Part shown: in pieces, positions 34,494-45,136 of the stretch
Layout of the letters: the number at the start of each line of letters is the position of its first letter
Numbering within the stretch: position 1 is the stretch's first letter
NCBI GenBank assembly: GCA_019454835.1
Contig: JACFNP010000001.1
Location: 66,558 to 112,344, forward strand
From: Rubellimicrobium sp.
GTDB taxonomy: Bacteria; Pseudomonadota; Alphaproteobacteria; Rhodobacterales; Rhodobacteraceae
Direction: 5' to 3'
DNA length: 45,787 bases
Position numbers and translations under genes: made by a program
Notes under the pieces: model-generated
The model's input: only the letters and a program-made list of their open reading frames with translations
The model's database searches: none
Told to the model about the DNA's origin: nothing

Positions 34494-34619
34494 TCGGGCG
34501 AACGGCATGTTCCGTCATTGCGAGGAGGCGAAGCCGACGAAGCAACCCCGATGTTGTGTGTGAGCGGTCGAGGTTGCTTCGGCTGCGCCTCGCAATGACG
34601 GGATATACCGTTCGCCCGA
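34494..34619. repeat. Full-length palindromic element with 32-bp terminal inverted repeats
   Basis: The central repeat (34513-34600, type A-like core, TGTGTGAGCGG loop) is flanked by TCGGGCGAACGGCATGTTC on the left and its near-complement ending CCGTTCGCCCGA on the right. The two termini match at 29 of 32 positions. This is the longest copy in the window and looks like a small mobile-type element (MITE-like). Confidence 0.75.
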
Positions 34620-34697
34620 CTACCCCGACCCCGGCGCCGCGTTTGACCTTGGCCGCACGGCGCTCCACCCTGCACCCGGCCCGAAGCGGAGGCACCG

Positions 34698-35471
34698 ATG
34701 CCCTACGAAACCATTCTCACCGAGACCCGCGGCCGCGTCCGTCTCGTGACCCTGAACCGCCCGAAGGCGCTGAACGCGCTGAACCGGCAGCTTGCGGGTG
34801 AACTGCTCGCCGAACTCGACGCCGCCGACCGCGACCCTGCCATCGGCTGCATGGTCGTCACCGGCTCGGCGCGCGCCTTTGCCGCCGGGGCCGACATCGG
34901 CGAGATGGCCGAGGAAACGCCCGTCACGCTGACCATGGCCGATCATTTCGGCGAATGGGACCAGTTTGCCGCGCTGCGCAAGCCGGTGATCGCCGCCGTG
35001 GCGGGCTATGCGCTGGGCGGCGGCTGCGAACTGGCGCTGATGTGCGACACGATCATCGCCGCCGACACGGCGACCTTCGGCCAGCCGGAAATCCGGCTGG
35101 GCATCGTCCCCGGCATGGGTGGCAGCCAGCGCCTGACCCGCGCCGTCGGCCCCGCGAAGGCGATGGAGATGATCCTGACCGGCCGCAACCTGACCGCCGA
35201 CGAGGCCGAACGCGCCGGTCTGGTCGCGCGGGTGGTGGCTGCCGACGACCTGCTGGCCGAGGCGATGACCATGGCCGAGACCATCGCCCGCCAGTCCCTG
35301 CCTGCGGTGATCGCCGCGAAAGAGGCCGTGCGGGCCGCGCTCGATTCGCCGCTGGCCGAAGGACTGCGCCACGAACGCGCCCTGTTCCGCGCCCTGTTCG
35401 CCACCGAGGACCAGAAGGAGGGAATGCGCGCCTTCCAGGAAAAGCGCGAGGCGCAGTTTCAGAACAGGTGA
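34698..35471 (+). CDS. Enoyl-CoA hydratase
   Basis: Hydrates trans-2-enoyl-CoA in beta-oxidation. The 257-residue protein has the oxyanion-hole strand [11 protein letters not shown] and [15 protein letters not shown], and the two-glutamate region [19 protein letters not shown]. The length is standard for the EchA/PaaF/FadB1 group. GGAGG lies six bases before the ATG. It is in the same direction as the hydrolase-like gene, separated by a palindromic element. Confidence 0.94.
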   Translation: MPYETILTETRGRVRLVTLNRPKALNALNRQLAGELLAELDAADRDPAIGCMVVTGSARAFAAGADIGEMAEETPVTLTMADHFGEWDQFAALRKPVIAAVAGYALGGGCELALMCDTIIAADTATFGQPEIRLGIVPGMGGSQRLTRAVGPAKAMEMILTGRNLTADEAERAGLVARVVAADDLLAEAMTMAETIARQSLPAVIAAKEAVRAALDSPLAEGLRHERALFRALFATEDQKEGMRAFQEKREAQFQNR

Positions 35472-35483
35472 GGCTTTGCCGGA

Positions 35484-36173
35484 TCAGCCGACCTGCTCGA
35501 CCGTGACCTTGCCGGTCGGGCGCAGGTCGATGTCGAAATGACGGGCCTGCACCACGTCCTGCACCATCGGCGGCACGAAGCAGACCCAGCTTTCATGACC
35601 GGGGTGCCGCACGCTTTCATAACGGATGCCTGCCAGCCCGGCGCCGGGGCCGCTTTGCCGGACCTGTTCGCCAAAAGCCTGTGCGGCGGGGTAGCTGCGG
35701 TCATCGGGGTCGTGGAACTCGGGATGCAGCCCGAAGATGTCGACGAAGTCTCCGCCAAGCCGGGCGGTGTATTCCCGAAAGGTCTCGCGCTTCTGCGCAA
35801 GGCCGGAAAGCGCCATCTCCTTGCGCAGCCCGTTGGCGATCTCGAGCACGGCAGTCATCAGTTCGGTTGCCGCATACCAGGCACCGAGCACCGGCGAGGA
35901 AAACCGTCCGCCCTGCGGTGATCCGTGCAGGAAAGCTGCCATCACGACGCTGGCGTTGGGCCGCCCGTAGACCCGCAGCGAAGGATCAAGCCGCGACAGG
36001 CGCGCGGCGACAAGCCTGTCGTTGGTCCAGCCTTCGAGTTCGAGCACCGCGTCCAGATCATCCGCGCTGGCCGCATCCTCGAATGCCGCGACCGGCGGGA
36101 ACCGGGAGGGGACGATCCGGCGGGTCGTGGCGGGCGCGGGGCGGCGCGGGTAGCGCGCAAGATCATGTGTCAC
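35484..36173 (-). CDS. RES-domain toxin (NAD+-depleting family)
   Basis: A 229-residue protein with the RES domain. Visible landmarks are RFPPVAAFE near the N-terminus, the core GGRFSSPVLGAWYAATELMTAVLEI, and the C-terminal WVCFVPPMVQDVVQ. RES toxins (Res, MbcT) degrade NAD+ unless bound by an Xre/MbcA-type antitoxin. It begins with GTG at 36173, the GTGA overlapping the antitoxin stop by four bases, so the pair is translationally coupled with antitoxin first. The frame remains open further upstream inside the antitoxin gene, but a start at the overlap gives the usual length. Confidence 0.87.
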   Translation of the reverse strand: MTHDLARYPRRPAPATTRRIVPSRFPPVAAFEDAASADDLDAVLELEGWTNDRLVAARLSRLDPSLRVYGRPNASVVMAAFLHGSPQGGRFSSPVLGAWYAATELMTAVLEIANGLRKEMALSGLAQKRETFREYTARLGGDFVDIFGLHPEFHDPDDRSYPAAQAFGEQVRQSGPGAGLAGIRYESVRHPGHESWVCFVPPMVQDVVQARHFDIDLRPTGKVTVEQVG

Positions 36174-36679
36174 AGAAAGACGACATCCGCCTCGGTGACC
36201 GGCGCGAAACTGCCTTCGGCGGCGCCCTGCCCGACCTCGCCGCCGCGCCAGGCGTCGAGATAGCGCCGCACGGTCATCATGCCGTCCTGACCGCCCGCGA
36301 CAATGAGGCCAAGCGGCGGGATTCCGGCGAAGGCCGTGCCCCGGTGCGGCGCGTTCAGCCATTGCAGCGCCTGCGTCCGGTCATGAAACAGGATCGACAG
36401 CGCCTTGTGGATGCCGAGGATCGCCGAAATGCGCACCAGCGTATCGAAAGGCAGCGTGACAGGCGCATGGGTCGCCGCCTTCTTCATCCACGAATGATAG
36501 GTGGACCGGCCCGGATAACCGAGCGCGGCAAGGCGATCAGCCTCGCTCAGCCGCCAGCCATCGGCAATGTTGCGGAAGGTGCGCAGCGCCGGCCCGCTCA
36601 GCCGTGCCCGGTCGGCATTGTCGATGCCGCCGAAAGCGGAAGCGACCGGGGCGTCGGGGGGCAGTCTGGCAAGTTGCAT
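36170..36679 (-). CDS. Xre/MbcA/ParS-family antitoxin (DUF2384)
   Basis: A 169-residue antitoxin. The N-terminal HTH-like part includes DGWRLSEADRLAALGYPGRS. The C-terminal DUF2384 toxin-binding domain has ILGIHKALSILFHDRTQALQWL and GIPPLGLIVAG...VRRYLDAWRGG. The open frame extends to an ATG at 36733, but a promoter (-35 at 36744-36749, -10 at 36721-36726) would start transcription downstream of that codon. The usable starts are therefore ATG 36679, with GGTGG five bases upstream, or ATG 36700. It is likely autorepressed at a palindrome over the -10. Confidence 0.85.
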   Translation of the reverse strand: MQLARLPPDAPVASAFGGIDNADRARLSGPALRTFRNIADGWRLSEADRLAALGYPGRSTYHSWMKKAATHAPVTLPFDTLVRISAILGIHKALSILFHDRTQALQWLNAPHRGTAFAGIPPLGLIVAGGQDGMMTVRRYLDAWRGGEVGQGAAEGSFAPVTEADVVFL

Positions 36680-36717
36680 GATGTCCACCCGTGGCTGCAT
36701 CCCGTCCGGGACGCCTT

Positions 36718-36749
36718 GTCTATATATGGACATGGTGCCCGGATTGCAA
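36718..36749 (-). promoter_or_regulatory. Promoter and operator of the Xre/RES module
   Basis: On the minus strand TTGCAA (36744-36749) and TATATA (36721-36726) are 17 bp apart. GTC-N-ATATAT-N-GAC (36718-36731), a near-perfect palindrome, covers the -10 box and is a candidate antitoxin binding site. Confidence 0.65.
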
Positions 36750-36822
36750 CGACGGACTTGAGGCAGGGCAATCCGGCGAGCTGCCCCGCGCGGGTCGGCA
36801 CGGCGTCGCGGCCCGCAAACCC

Positions 36823-36911
36823 TGTCATTGCGAGGCGAAGCCGAAGCAACCCCGACTGCTCGCTTGATGCGCTCGAGGTTGCTTCGTCGGCTTCGCCTCC
36901 TCGCAATGACG
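36823..36911. repeat. Palindromic repeat copy (type A core)
   Basis: Left arm TGTCATTGCGAGGCGAAG, core GCAACCCCGA on the left and GAGGTTGCTTCG on the right (slightly diverged), right arm CCTCGCAATGACG. Together with the promoter above and the rpsO terminator below, it accounts for the 309-bp gap 36680-36988. Confidence 0.85.
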
Positions 36912-36939
36912 ATAAGGGGCCATGCCTGCCCGCCCGAAC

Positions 36940-36964
36940 AAAAAGGCCCCGCACCGGCGGGGCC
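36940..36964 (-). terminator. Rho-independent terminator of rpsO
   Basis: On the minus strand the 8-bp stem GGCCCCGC/GCGGGGCC with loop CGGT is followed by TTTTT. It lies 24 bp after the rpsO stop codon. Confidence 0.9.
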
Positions 36965-36988
36965 CTCGGGACGTGTCGGCGCTGTCGT

Positions 36989-37258
36989 TCAGCGGCGCAG
37001 GCCGAGGCGGCCGATCAGGGCGGTATAGCGCCCTTCGTCATGCGCCTTGAGATAGTCGAGCAGCTTGCGGCGCTGCGCCACCATCTTCAGCAGGCCACGG
37101 CGGCCGTGGTTGTCCTTCTTGTGGATCTTGAAATGCTCGGTCAGCGTGGCGATGCGCGAGGACAGGATCGCCACCTGCACCTCGGGCGAGCCGGTGTCGC
37201 CGGGCTTGGTCGCGTATTCGCTGATGAGGCGGGTCTTTTCTTCAACGGTAATCGACAT
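36989..37258 (-). CDS. rpsO: 30S ribosomal protein S15
   Basis: Primary 16S rRNA-binding protein that contacts the central domain. The 89-residue protein is of standard length: [62 protein letters not shown] precedes the ATG. In many bacteria pnp follows rpsO; here a strong terminator and a repeat copy follow instead, so the gene is monocistronic. Confidence 0.98.
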   Translation of the reverse strand: MSITVEEKTRLISEYATKPGDTGSPEVQVAILSSRIATLTEHFKIHKKDNHGRRGLLKMVAQRRKLLDYLKAHDEGRYTALIGRLGLRR

Positions 37259-37366
37259 CGGGTGCTCCTTGTTTCAGGGGTCATGGCACGAGCCGGGATG
37301 TCGTCCAGCAAGGCCCTTGGAGAGACGTGCGCCGCCCATAACCGAAGGCTGCCGGAAAGGAAAGCC

Positions 37367-38233
37367 TCAGCCCGCCATGTCGGGCAGCGGCGGCAGGTCA
37401 TCCGGTGCGATCAGGCGGACCGCCCCCGGATCGAGCGCGATCGCACCGGGCAGGTCGGCCTTCAGCAGGCCGTCGACGAACAGGCGCAGGCCCGTGTCCG
37501 TCGCCTCGACCGAGACTTCGGCGCTGGTCGCGCCGTGGACGACGGCGATCACGTCCTCGGCGGCATCGAAATCGTCGATGGTCACCGCGCCCTCGGCGAT
37601 GACGAACAGGTCGGCGCCGGTGCCGCCGTTCATGTGATCGCCGGTGCCGCCGAGCAGGACATCGTCCCCCGCGCCGCCGTTGAGGAAATCCGGCGCATCG
37701 TCGCCGCGCCCGTCGAGCAGGTCGTTGCCCGCCCCGCCGAACAGCACGTCGGCGCCGGGGCCGCCCACCAGCCAGTCGTCGCCGAGCGACCCCATGAGCG
37801 TGTCGTCGCCCGGCCCGCCGAACAGCGTGTCGTTGCCGTCGCCGCCGTTCAGCGTGTCGTCGCCGTCGCCGCCGTCCAGCAGGTCGTCGCCCGCATGTCC
37901 GGCCAGCGAATCATTCCCGGCGCCGCCGAAGATCACGTCATCGCCGCGCCCGCCGTGCAGGGTGTCGTCGCCGGCGCCGCCCAGAAGCGTGTCGTCACCG
38001 TCCTCGCCGTGCAGATAGTCGTCTCCGGCGCCGCCCTCGAGCACCTGGTCGCCGTCGCCGCCGAACAGGATCAGGTTGCCCTGTTCCGCCATGTTCCCGC
38101 CGCCGTCGTCGTCGGGGACCGCGTCATCGGCAGCGTCCCGGTCGTCGGCACTGTCGTCGTCCCGCGCGCCGGTCATCGGCAGGGCGAAGAGGCCCGCGAA
38201 CAGCACGCCGAGAAGGCTGAACAGTGTAAGCAC
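37367..38233 (-). CDS. Calcium-binding RTX-repeat protein
   Basis: A 288-residue exported or surface protein. A short hydrophobic N-terminal segment ([18 protein letters not shown]) and an Asp-rich linker precede about 17 tandem GGxGxDxLx nonapeptides ([11 protein letters not shown] and similar), which bind Ca2+ and fold as a beta-roll. A C-terminal DFDAAEDVI segment resembles type I secretion RTX tails. The start is a GTG with a poor ribosome site, and no upstream alternative exists. No transporter genes are nearby. The hydrophobic N-terminus points to membrane anchoring rather than type I export alone. Confidence 0.83.
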   Translation of the reverse strand: MLTLFSLLGVLFAGLFALPMTGARDDDSADDRDAADDAVPDDDGGGNMAEQGNLILFGGDGDQVLEGGAGDDYLHGEDGDDTLLGGAGDDTLHGGRGDDVIFGGAGNDSLAGHAGDDLLDGGDGDDTLNGGDGNDTLFGGPGDDTLMGSLGDDWLVGGPGADVLFGGAGNDLLDGRGDDAPDFLNGGAGDDVLLGGTGDHMNGGTGADLFVIAEGAVTIDDFDAAEDVIAVVHGATSAEVSVEATDTGLRLFVDGLLKADLPGAIALDPGAVRLIAPDDLPPLPDMAG

Positions 38234-38630
38234 GGCACGTCGACCCGGATTGCATCTGGTGATGCCCTGACCATAGGCGGCCCGCCGCGCGGGCGATAGT
38301 GAAACCGGAACAAAGGGTTAACCGCCGTGAACCATGATGCAGGCTGCCGACCTGCCCGATTCCCCCGCCCGCAATCCCGGCGCGGGCGGGGGTGTCCGGC
38401 GGGCCTGTCCGGCCCGGCTTTCGCATGGCGGCGATACAGTCCGGCGCTGCAGGGCCGATCATCCGCGATCCGTCAACGGTGTCACGAAATTGCCGCGATT
38501 CAACCGTCACTCCGCCGCGCGCCCCCGCGACACAGAGGGTGTAGCTGCATGGCTTCCCCCGGCGTCGGCGTGTGTCAGCCCCCACCCAGACGTACGGCGC
38601 CGGGGTTTTCATCACCCCCGGCCGGGCGGC
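38234..38630. other. 397-bp gene-free stretch with a strong hairpin
   Basis: No convincing gene. An 11-bp perfect stem, CCCCCGCCCGC (38362-38372) with GCGGGCGGGGG (38382-38392), has a 9-base loop but no T-run on either strand. Short possible frames here lack codon bias and ribosome sites. The region separates the RTX gene from the convergent end of hspQ upstream and may hold the RTX promoter. Confidence 0.5.
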
Positions 38631-38957
38631 TCAGTTGAGCTGGACCTGCAAGAGATAGTGGCCGTCCTCGAAATGCCCGAACAGGTCGGGCAGATCCGGG
38701 TGATCGACCGGGCCGCCGCCGTTGTCGGGGACGAGATTCTGCTCGCTCACATAGGCGATGCAGTAATCGTCGTTGTTCTCGGCCAGAAGGTGATAGAACG
38801 GCTGGTTCTTCGGGGGACGCGCGCTTTCGGGGATGGCCTGATACCAGTCCTCGGTATTGGCGAAACGCGGATCGACATCAAAGACGACGCCGCGGAACGG
38901 GTGGTTGCGATGGCGGACAACCTGACCCAGACTGTATTTTGCACAAACCGCTTGCAT
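38631..38957 (-). CDS. hspQ: Heat-shock protein HspQ
   Basis: A small protein involved in heat-shock regulation; E. coli HspQ binds hemimethylated DNA and is also a specificity-enhancing factor for Lon. The 108-residue protein has the family core AKYSLGQVVRHRNHPFRGVV, then FDVDPRFANTEDWYQAIPE, then PFYHLLAENNDDYCIAYVSE and QNLVPD. The ATG at 38957 gives the family's normal N-terminal length; a GTG 13 codons earlier is less likely. A TTGGAT-N16-GTTATC promoter-like pair lies at 38983-39010 on the minus strand. Confidence 0.9.
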   Translation of the reverse strand: MQAVCAKYSLGQVVRHRNHPFRGVVFDVDPRFANTEDWYQAIPESARPPKNQPFYHLLAENNDDYCIAYVSEQNLVPDNGGGPVDHPDLPDLFGHFEDGHYLLQVQLN

Positions 38958-39115
38958 CCGAGTCCCCAGCCCCTGCCGCTGTGATAACGGCAGCACCCCC
39001 GCGAATCCAAGGGGCTGCAGGGCCGGATGGCAGAAACAGTCTGTGATTCGCTCCCCAACAGTGGGCCTTCGGCGTCAGCCAGCGCAAAAGTGACGGGCTG
39101 CGGGCGGTTCCCTGT

Positions 39116-39143
39116 TTGTCGATGCGGCGCGATCCGCTACAGT
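39116..39143 (+). promoter_or_regulatory. Candidate promoter of the transglycosylase lipoprotein gene
   Basis: TTGTCG (39116-39121) and TACAGT (39138-39143) are 16 bp apart, 45 bp before the gene start. This is a moderate match to a vegetative promoter. Confidence 0.4.
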
Positions 39144-39187
39144 CGGCGCAAAGACCGGACCCTACAACACATCCCGGCGAGAGGCAG

Positions 39188-39772
39188 ATGCGCAGATTCC
39201 TGTTGGCCCTGATGGTTCTGGGCTTCGTCGCTTCATGCGGCAGCCGTGAGTATCGCGCCCCGCGCGAACTCGACAACGCCTGTTCCATCGTGCGCGAGCA
39301 TCCCGACTACCTGCGCGCCTTTCGCGCGACCGAACGGCGCTGGTCCGTGCCCGTGGCCGTGCAGATGGCGGTGATCCATCAGGAATCGCGCTTCATCGGC
39401 AACGCGCGCACGCCGCATCAATATGCGCTGGGCGTCATCCCGATCGGGCGGCAATCCTCGGCCTACGGCTATTCGCAGGCGCTCGACGGCACCTGGGAGG
39501 AATACCTGCGCGCGGGCGGACGGCGCGGCGCCAAGCGCGACGACATCCGCGACGCCACCGATTTCATGGGCTGGTACATGAACCTGACGATGCAGGAGAC
39601 CGGCGTGCCGCTCAACGACGCGCAGAACCAGTATCTCGCCTATCACGAGGGCCGCAGCGGCTATCTGCGCGGCACCCACAATTCCAAGGCCTGGCTGCTG
39701 CGCGTCGCTGCGGACGTGGGCGCGCGCGCCGTCATGTATGACACGCAGCTTCGCGGCTGCGGGAGGCTCTGA
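39188..39772 (+). CDS. Lytic transglycosylase-like lipoprotein
   Basis: A 194-residue outer-membrane lipoprotein. The signal peptide ends in lipobox VASC (C17). The SLT-like domain includes AVIHQESRFIGNART (catalytic-type Glu-Ser) and AYGYSQALDGTWEEYLRAGG. It would cleave peptidoglycan glycan strands. AGAGG precedes the ATG. It is convergent with lolA, three bases separating the two stops. Confidence 0.87.
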   Translation: MRRFLLALMVLGFVASCGSREYRAPRELDNACSIVREHPDYLRAFRATERRWSVPVAVQMAVIHQESRFIGNARTPHQYALGVIPIGRQSSAYGYSQALDGTWEEYLRAGGRRGAKRDDIRDATDFMGWYMNLTMQETGVPLNDAQNQYLAYHEGRSGYLRGTHNSKAWLLRVAADVGARAVMYDTQLRGCGRL

Positions 39773-39775
39773 CAG

Positions 39776-40384
39776 CTACCTGTTCCACGCCGCCATCTCG
39801 GCCTGAATGTTGAACTGCCGGTCGCTGATCGCGCCGCCGGTCTGCACGTCGTTGAGAATCACCGTGGTTTCGGACCCGCCGTCATCGCGCACCACCCATT
39901 GCCGCAGCTCGACCGGATCGGCGGTGAACACCAGCCGGATCGAGCCGTATTCGGGATGCGCGGGGTCCTGCGCGGTGATGCTGGTCGTGGTGCCGTCGGA
40001 CGCCTGCGCCGTCACCATGCCGCGCCGTGCCAGATCGACGTTGCGTTCGAGAATGATGTTCAGCGGGGTCTGGTTCAGCGGATAGCGTTCCGGCCCCTCG
40101 TTCGAGCCGGGATCGAAGATCGCCACCTGCCCGCCCCCGGCGATGAACATGCCCGCATCGGGCGGCGCGTATTCAAAACGGATGCGGCCGGGGCGTTTGA
40201 TCCAGATCCTTCCAGTGGAAATCGTGCCGTCGGCATTGATCTGGGTAAACCCGCCCTGCCCGGTGGTGAAGCGGTTCAGATAGGCCGAAATCTCGTCAAG
40301 CGAGAGCTGCCGCGCCTGTGCCGCGACCGGCACGAGGCCGATGGCCGAGGCGGCGGCAAGGAAATGGCGGCGGGTCAGGATCAT
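39776..40384 (-). CDS. lolA: Outer-membrane lipoprotein carrier LolA-family protein
   Basis: Periplasmic chaperone that carries lipoproteins from LolCDE to LolB. The 202-residue protein has the LolA-type fold: LNRFTTGQGGFTQINADG, GRIWIKRPGRIRFEYAPPDA, LNIILERNVDLARRG and the C-terminal ETTVILNDVQTGG. The signal peptide begins LTRRHFLAAASAIG, which resembles a Tat signal, uncommon for this family. GGAG lies about eight bases before the ATG. Confidence 0.9.
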   Translation of the reverse strand: MILTRRHFLAAASAIGLVPVAAQARQLSLDEISAYLNRFTTGQGGFTQINADGTISTGRIWIKRPGRIRFEYAPPDAGMFIAGGGQVAIFDPGSNEGPERYPLNQTPLNIILERNVDLARRGMVTAQASDGTTTSITAQDPAHPEYGSIRLVFTADPVELRQWVVRDDGGSETTVILNDVQTGGAISDRQFNIQAEMAAWNR

Positions 40385-40520
40385 GGCTGCGCTCCGTATC
40401 GTGGTGCCCCGGTTCAAGCAGGTTCCGGCCTGTCAGGCGATAACACGAAAGCCGCAGCGCCTGACACCGCCACCGGACCGGGCCTGTCCGCCCCAGGGCA
40501 ATCGGGCAAACGGCATCTTT

Positions 40521-40610
40521 CGTCATTGCGAGGCGAAGCCGAAGCAATCCATGCCGGGCGCAAGGTTGCGGCATGGATTGCCACGTCGCCTTCGGCTCCT
40601 CGCAATGACG
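40521..40610. repeat. Palindromic repeat copy (type B core)
   Basis: Outer arms CGTCATTGCGAGG and CCTCGCAATGACG, inner core GCAATCCATGCCG and GCATGGATTGCC. The left flank ATCGGGCAAACGGCATCTTT is a diverged version of the extended terminus seen at 34494. Confidence 0.88.
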
Positions 40611-40677
40611 GGATTTTCAAGCGGCGATGCCGCGCCAACCCGCGCAGAGCCGATTGCCCTGCTGCTCACCCCCGCCG

Positions 40678-40789
40678 CCGGGGTATTTCCGCAAGGGGTG
40701 AAAGGGCCGCGCGCCCCTTCGCCTTCATCCTTGCACAAATACTCCGGGGGGAGACCCGGAACGGGCCGGGGGCAAGGCCCCCCTGCCCG
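40678..40789. repeat. Inverted pair of TTGCACAAATAC elements with GC hairpin after clpB
   Basis: CCGGGGTATTTCCGCAAGG (from 40678) is an imperfect inverted copy of CCTTGCACAAATACTCCGGGG (40729-40749). It is followed by CGGGC-CG-GGGGGC-AAG-GCCCCC-CT-GCCCG (40762-40789), a strong hairpin three bases after the clpB stop codon. The hairpin lacks a T-run but could still end clpB transcripts. The arrangement parallels the copy at 12791. Confidence 0.6.
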
Positions 40790-40791
40790 CC

Positions 40792-43407
<2,616 letters not shown>

Positions 43408-43475
43408 TTGCTGCTCCTGTCCAAGCGCCCGCCTGGGATGCCCTTGACGGCGCACCCTGTGGGGCCTTGGCAGTC

Positions 43476-43504
43476 AGGTGGGGGCGGGACGGGCGTTGCG
43501 CAAG
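43476..43504 (-). promoter_or_regulatory. Candidate sigma-32 (RpoH) promoter of clpB
   Basis: On the minus strand CTTGCG (43499-43504), then 14 bp, then CCCCCACCT (43476-43484). This fits the CTTG...CCCCAT-type heat-shock consensus with one or two mismatches. The leader would be about 60 nt. Confidence 0.45.
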
Positions 43505-43527
43505 GGCAACAGCGCTGCCCGATGCGC

Positions 43528-43616
43528 CGTCATTGCGAGGCGCAAGCCGAAGCAACCTCGACCGATTGCGCACGACATCGGGGTTGCTTCGTCGGCTGCG
43601 CCGCCTCGCAATGACA
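43528..43616. repeat. Palindromic repeat copy (type A core)
   Basis: Outer arms CGTCATTGCGAGGCG and CGCCTCGCAATGACA, core GCAACCTCGA and TCGGGGTTGC. It lies between clpB and the 3' end of cutC, whose stop codon is 17 bp away. Confidence 0.87.
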
Positions 43617-43632
43617 AGGTTGGCAGGCTTGC

Positions 43633-44349
43633 CTAACCCGCGGCCATCGCCGCGCGCAGGGCGCGGACCTGGGCCGCGTCGGTTTCGGGGCGTTCGGGGC
43701 CGGTAAAGCCCAGCGCGACCGCCTGTTCCGGCTGCGGCACCGCGCGCGAACAGCCCGCGTGCAGGGTGTCGACGGGCAGCGCGGCCAGCACGCGACCGGC
43801 ATTGTCGGCGGTGATCCCGGCGCCCGGCATGATGGCGATGCGGCCGCGCGCGCGTTCGACCAGTTGCGCCAGCAGGTCCAGCCCGTCGGGGGCGCCCGGC
43901 TCTCCGCCCGAAGTCAGGATGCGGTCGAAGCCCATGTCGATCGCCAGTTCCAGCGCCGCGAACTTGTCGGGCGTCAGGTCGAAGGCGCGGTGCAGCACGG
44001 CCTCGCGGCCCTCGTCCACGCCGGCAAGCAGGCGGCGCAGCGTGCTCTCGTCCAGCCGCCCGTCGGGCAGCGAGGCGCCGAGGACCACACCCAGCGCGCC
44101 GAGCGACTGCATCGTCTCGATCTCGTGCTCCATGAAGGCGGTCTCGGCCCCGGTCCAGACGAAATCACCGGCGCGCGGGCGGATCATGGCGACGGCGGGC
44201 ATGTCGAGACGGCTGGCCATGGTCAGCAGCGCGGGCGACGGCGTCAGCCCGCCCAGCGCCAGCGCCGAACAGAGTTCCACCCGGTCGGCGCCGCCTTCGT
44301 GGGCGGCAAGCAGCCCTTCGGGGCCATCGACGCAGATTTCGAGGATCAT
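43633..44349 (-). CDS. cutC: CutC-family protein
   Basis: A 238-residue TIM-barrel protein. Family landmarks are LEICVDGPEGLLAAHEGGADRVELCSALALGGLTPS, cut here as EGGADRVELC and GGLTPS, then AMIRPRAGDF, HRAFDLTPDKFAAL, ILTSGGEPGA and IMPGAGITADNAG. It was named for a proposed copper homeostasis role in E. coli that is disputed; the fold resembles an enzyme of unknown reaction. Divergent from pyrF. Confidence 0.92.
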   Translation of the reverse strand: MILEICVDGPEGLLAAHEGGADRVELCSALALGGLTPSPALLTMASRLDMPAVAMIRPRAGDFVWTGAETAFMEHEIETMQSLGALGVVLGASLPDGRLDESTLRRLLAGVDEGREAVLHRAFDLTPDKFAALELAIDMGFDRILTSGGEPGAPDGLDLLAQLVERARGRIAIMPGAGITADNAGRVLAALPVDTLHAGCSRAVPQPEQAVALGFTGPERPETDAAQVRALRAAMAAG

Positions 44350-44424
44350 GGCACCTCTCTTGACTTCACGCGGCGCGGACGCCCATTTCCCGATGGTTCA
44401 TCGCACGGCGAAAAGGGAAAGCCC

Positions 44425-45117
44425 ATGTCCGACGACCGTCTCATCGTTGCGCTGGATTTGGGCCATGCGCTGGCCGGGCTGGACCTGGCGCGCAGGCTGG
44501 GTGATGCGGTCGGCTTCTACAAGATCGGGCTGGGGATGCTGACCGGCGGCGGCCTCGCGCTGGCGCGCGAGCTGAAGGACGATTTCGGCAAGCGCATCTT
44601 CCTCGACATGAAGCTGTTCGACATCCCCGCCACCGTGCACGAGGCGGTGCGCGGGCTGGCGGCCTTCGACATCGACTTCCTGACCGTGCACGGCGACCCG
44701 CATGTGGTGCGCGCGGCGGTCGAGGGCGCGGCGGGGCGCACGAAGATACTGGCGGTGACGGTGCTGACCTCGCTGGACCGCGCCGATCTGGACGCGGCGC
44801 TGATCCGGCCCGGCGATCTGGCCGCGATCACCGTGGAACGCGCCGCCCGCGCGTTTGACGCGGGCGCCGACGGCGTCATCGCCAGCCCGCACGAGGCCGC
44901 CGCGATCCGCGCCCTGCCCGGCGCCGCCGGGCGGCTGATCGTGACGCCCGGCGTGCGCCCGGCAGGCGCGGCGGCAGGCGACCAGAAGCGCATCGCCACC
45001 CCGGCAGCAGCGATCGCCGCCGGAGCCGACCACATCGTCGTCGGCCGCCCCGTCTGGCAGGCCCCCGACCCGCTGGCCGCAGCGCAGGCGATTCTTGGGG
45101 AGATGGCGACGGGGTGA
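44425..45117 (+). CDS. pyrF: Orotidine-5'-phosphate decarboxylase
   Basis: Last step of UMP synthesis. The 230-residue TIM barrel has substrate strand LIVALDL, the catalytic tetrad region FLDMKLFDIPATV (D61, K63, D66) with K33 in FYKIG, and the phosphate loop VTPGVRP, AGADHIVVGRPV. Length and motifs fit the bacterial group I enzyme. Divergent from cutC, with AAAGGGAAAG before the ATG. Confidence 0.97.
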   Translation: MSDDRLIVALDLGHALAGLDLARRLGDAVGFYKIGLGMLTGGGLALARELKDDFGKRIFLDMKLFDIPATVHEAVRGLAAFDIDFLTVHGDPHVVRAAVEGAAGRTKILAVTVLTSLDRADLDAALIRPGDLAAITVERAARAFDAGADGVIASPHEAAAIRALPGAAGRLIVTPGVRPAGAAAGDQKRIATPAAAIAAGADHIVVGRPVWQAPDPLAAAQAILGEMATG

Positions 45118-45136
45118 GCGGGCAAGGGGGATAGTC

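Noticed and set aside
35681-38299. A very long plus-strand open frame of 872 codons
   Set aside because: It runs opposite to the RES/Xre, rpsO and RTX genes, crosses a repeat and a terminator, and has Arg/Gly/Ala-biased composition typical of antisense frames in high-GC DNA.
38327-38638. Short plus-strand frame in the gap before hspQ
   Set aside because: Pro/Arg-rich, contains the GC hairpin, no ribosome site and overlaps the hspQ 3' end antisense.
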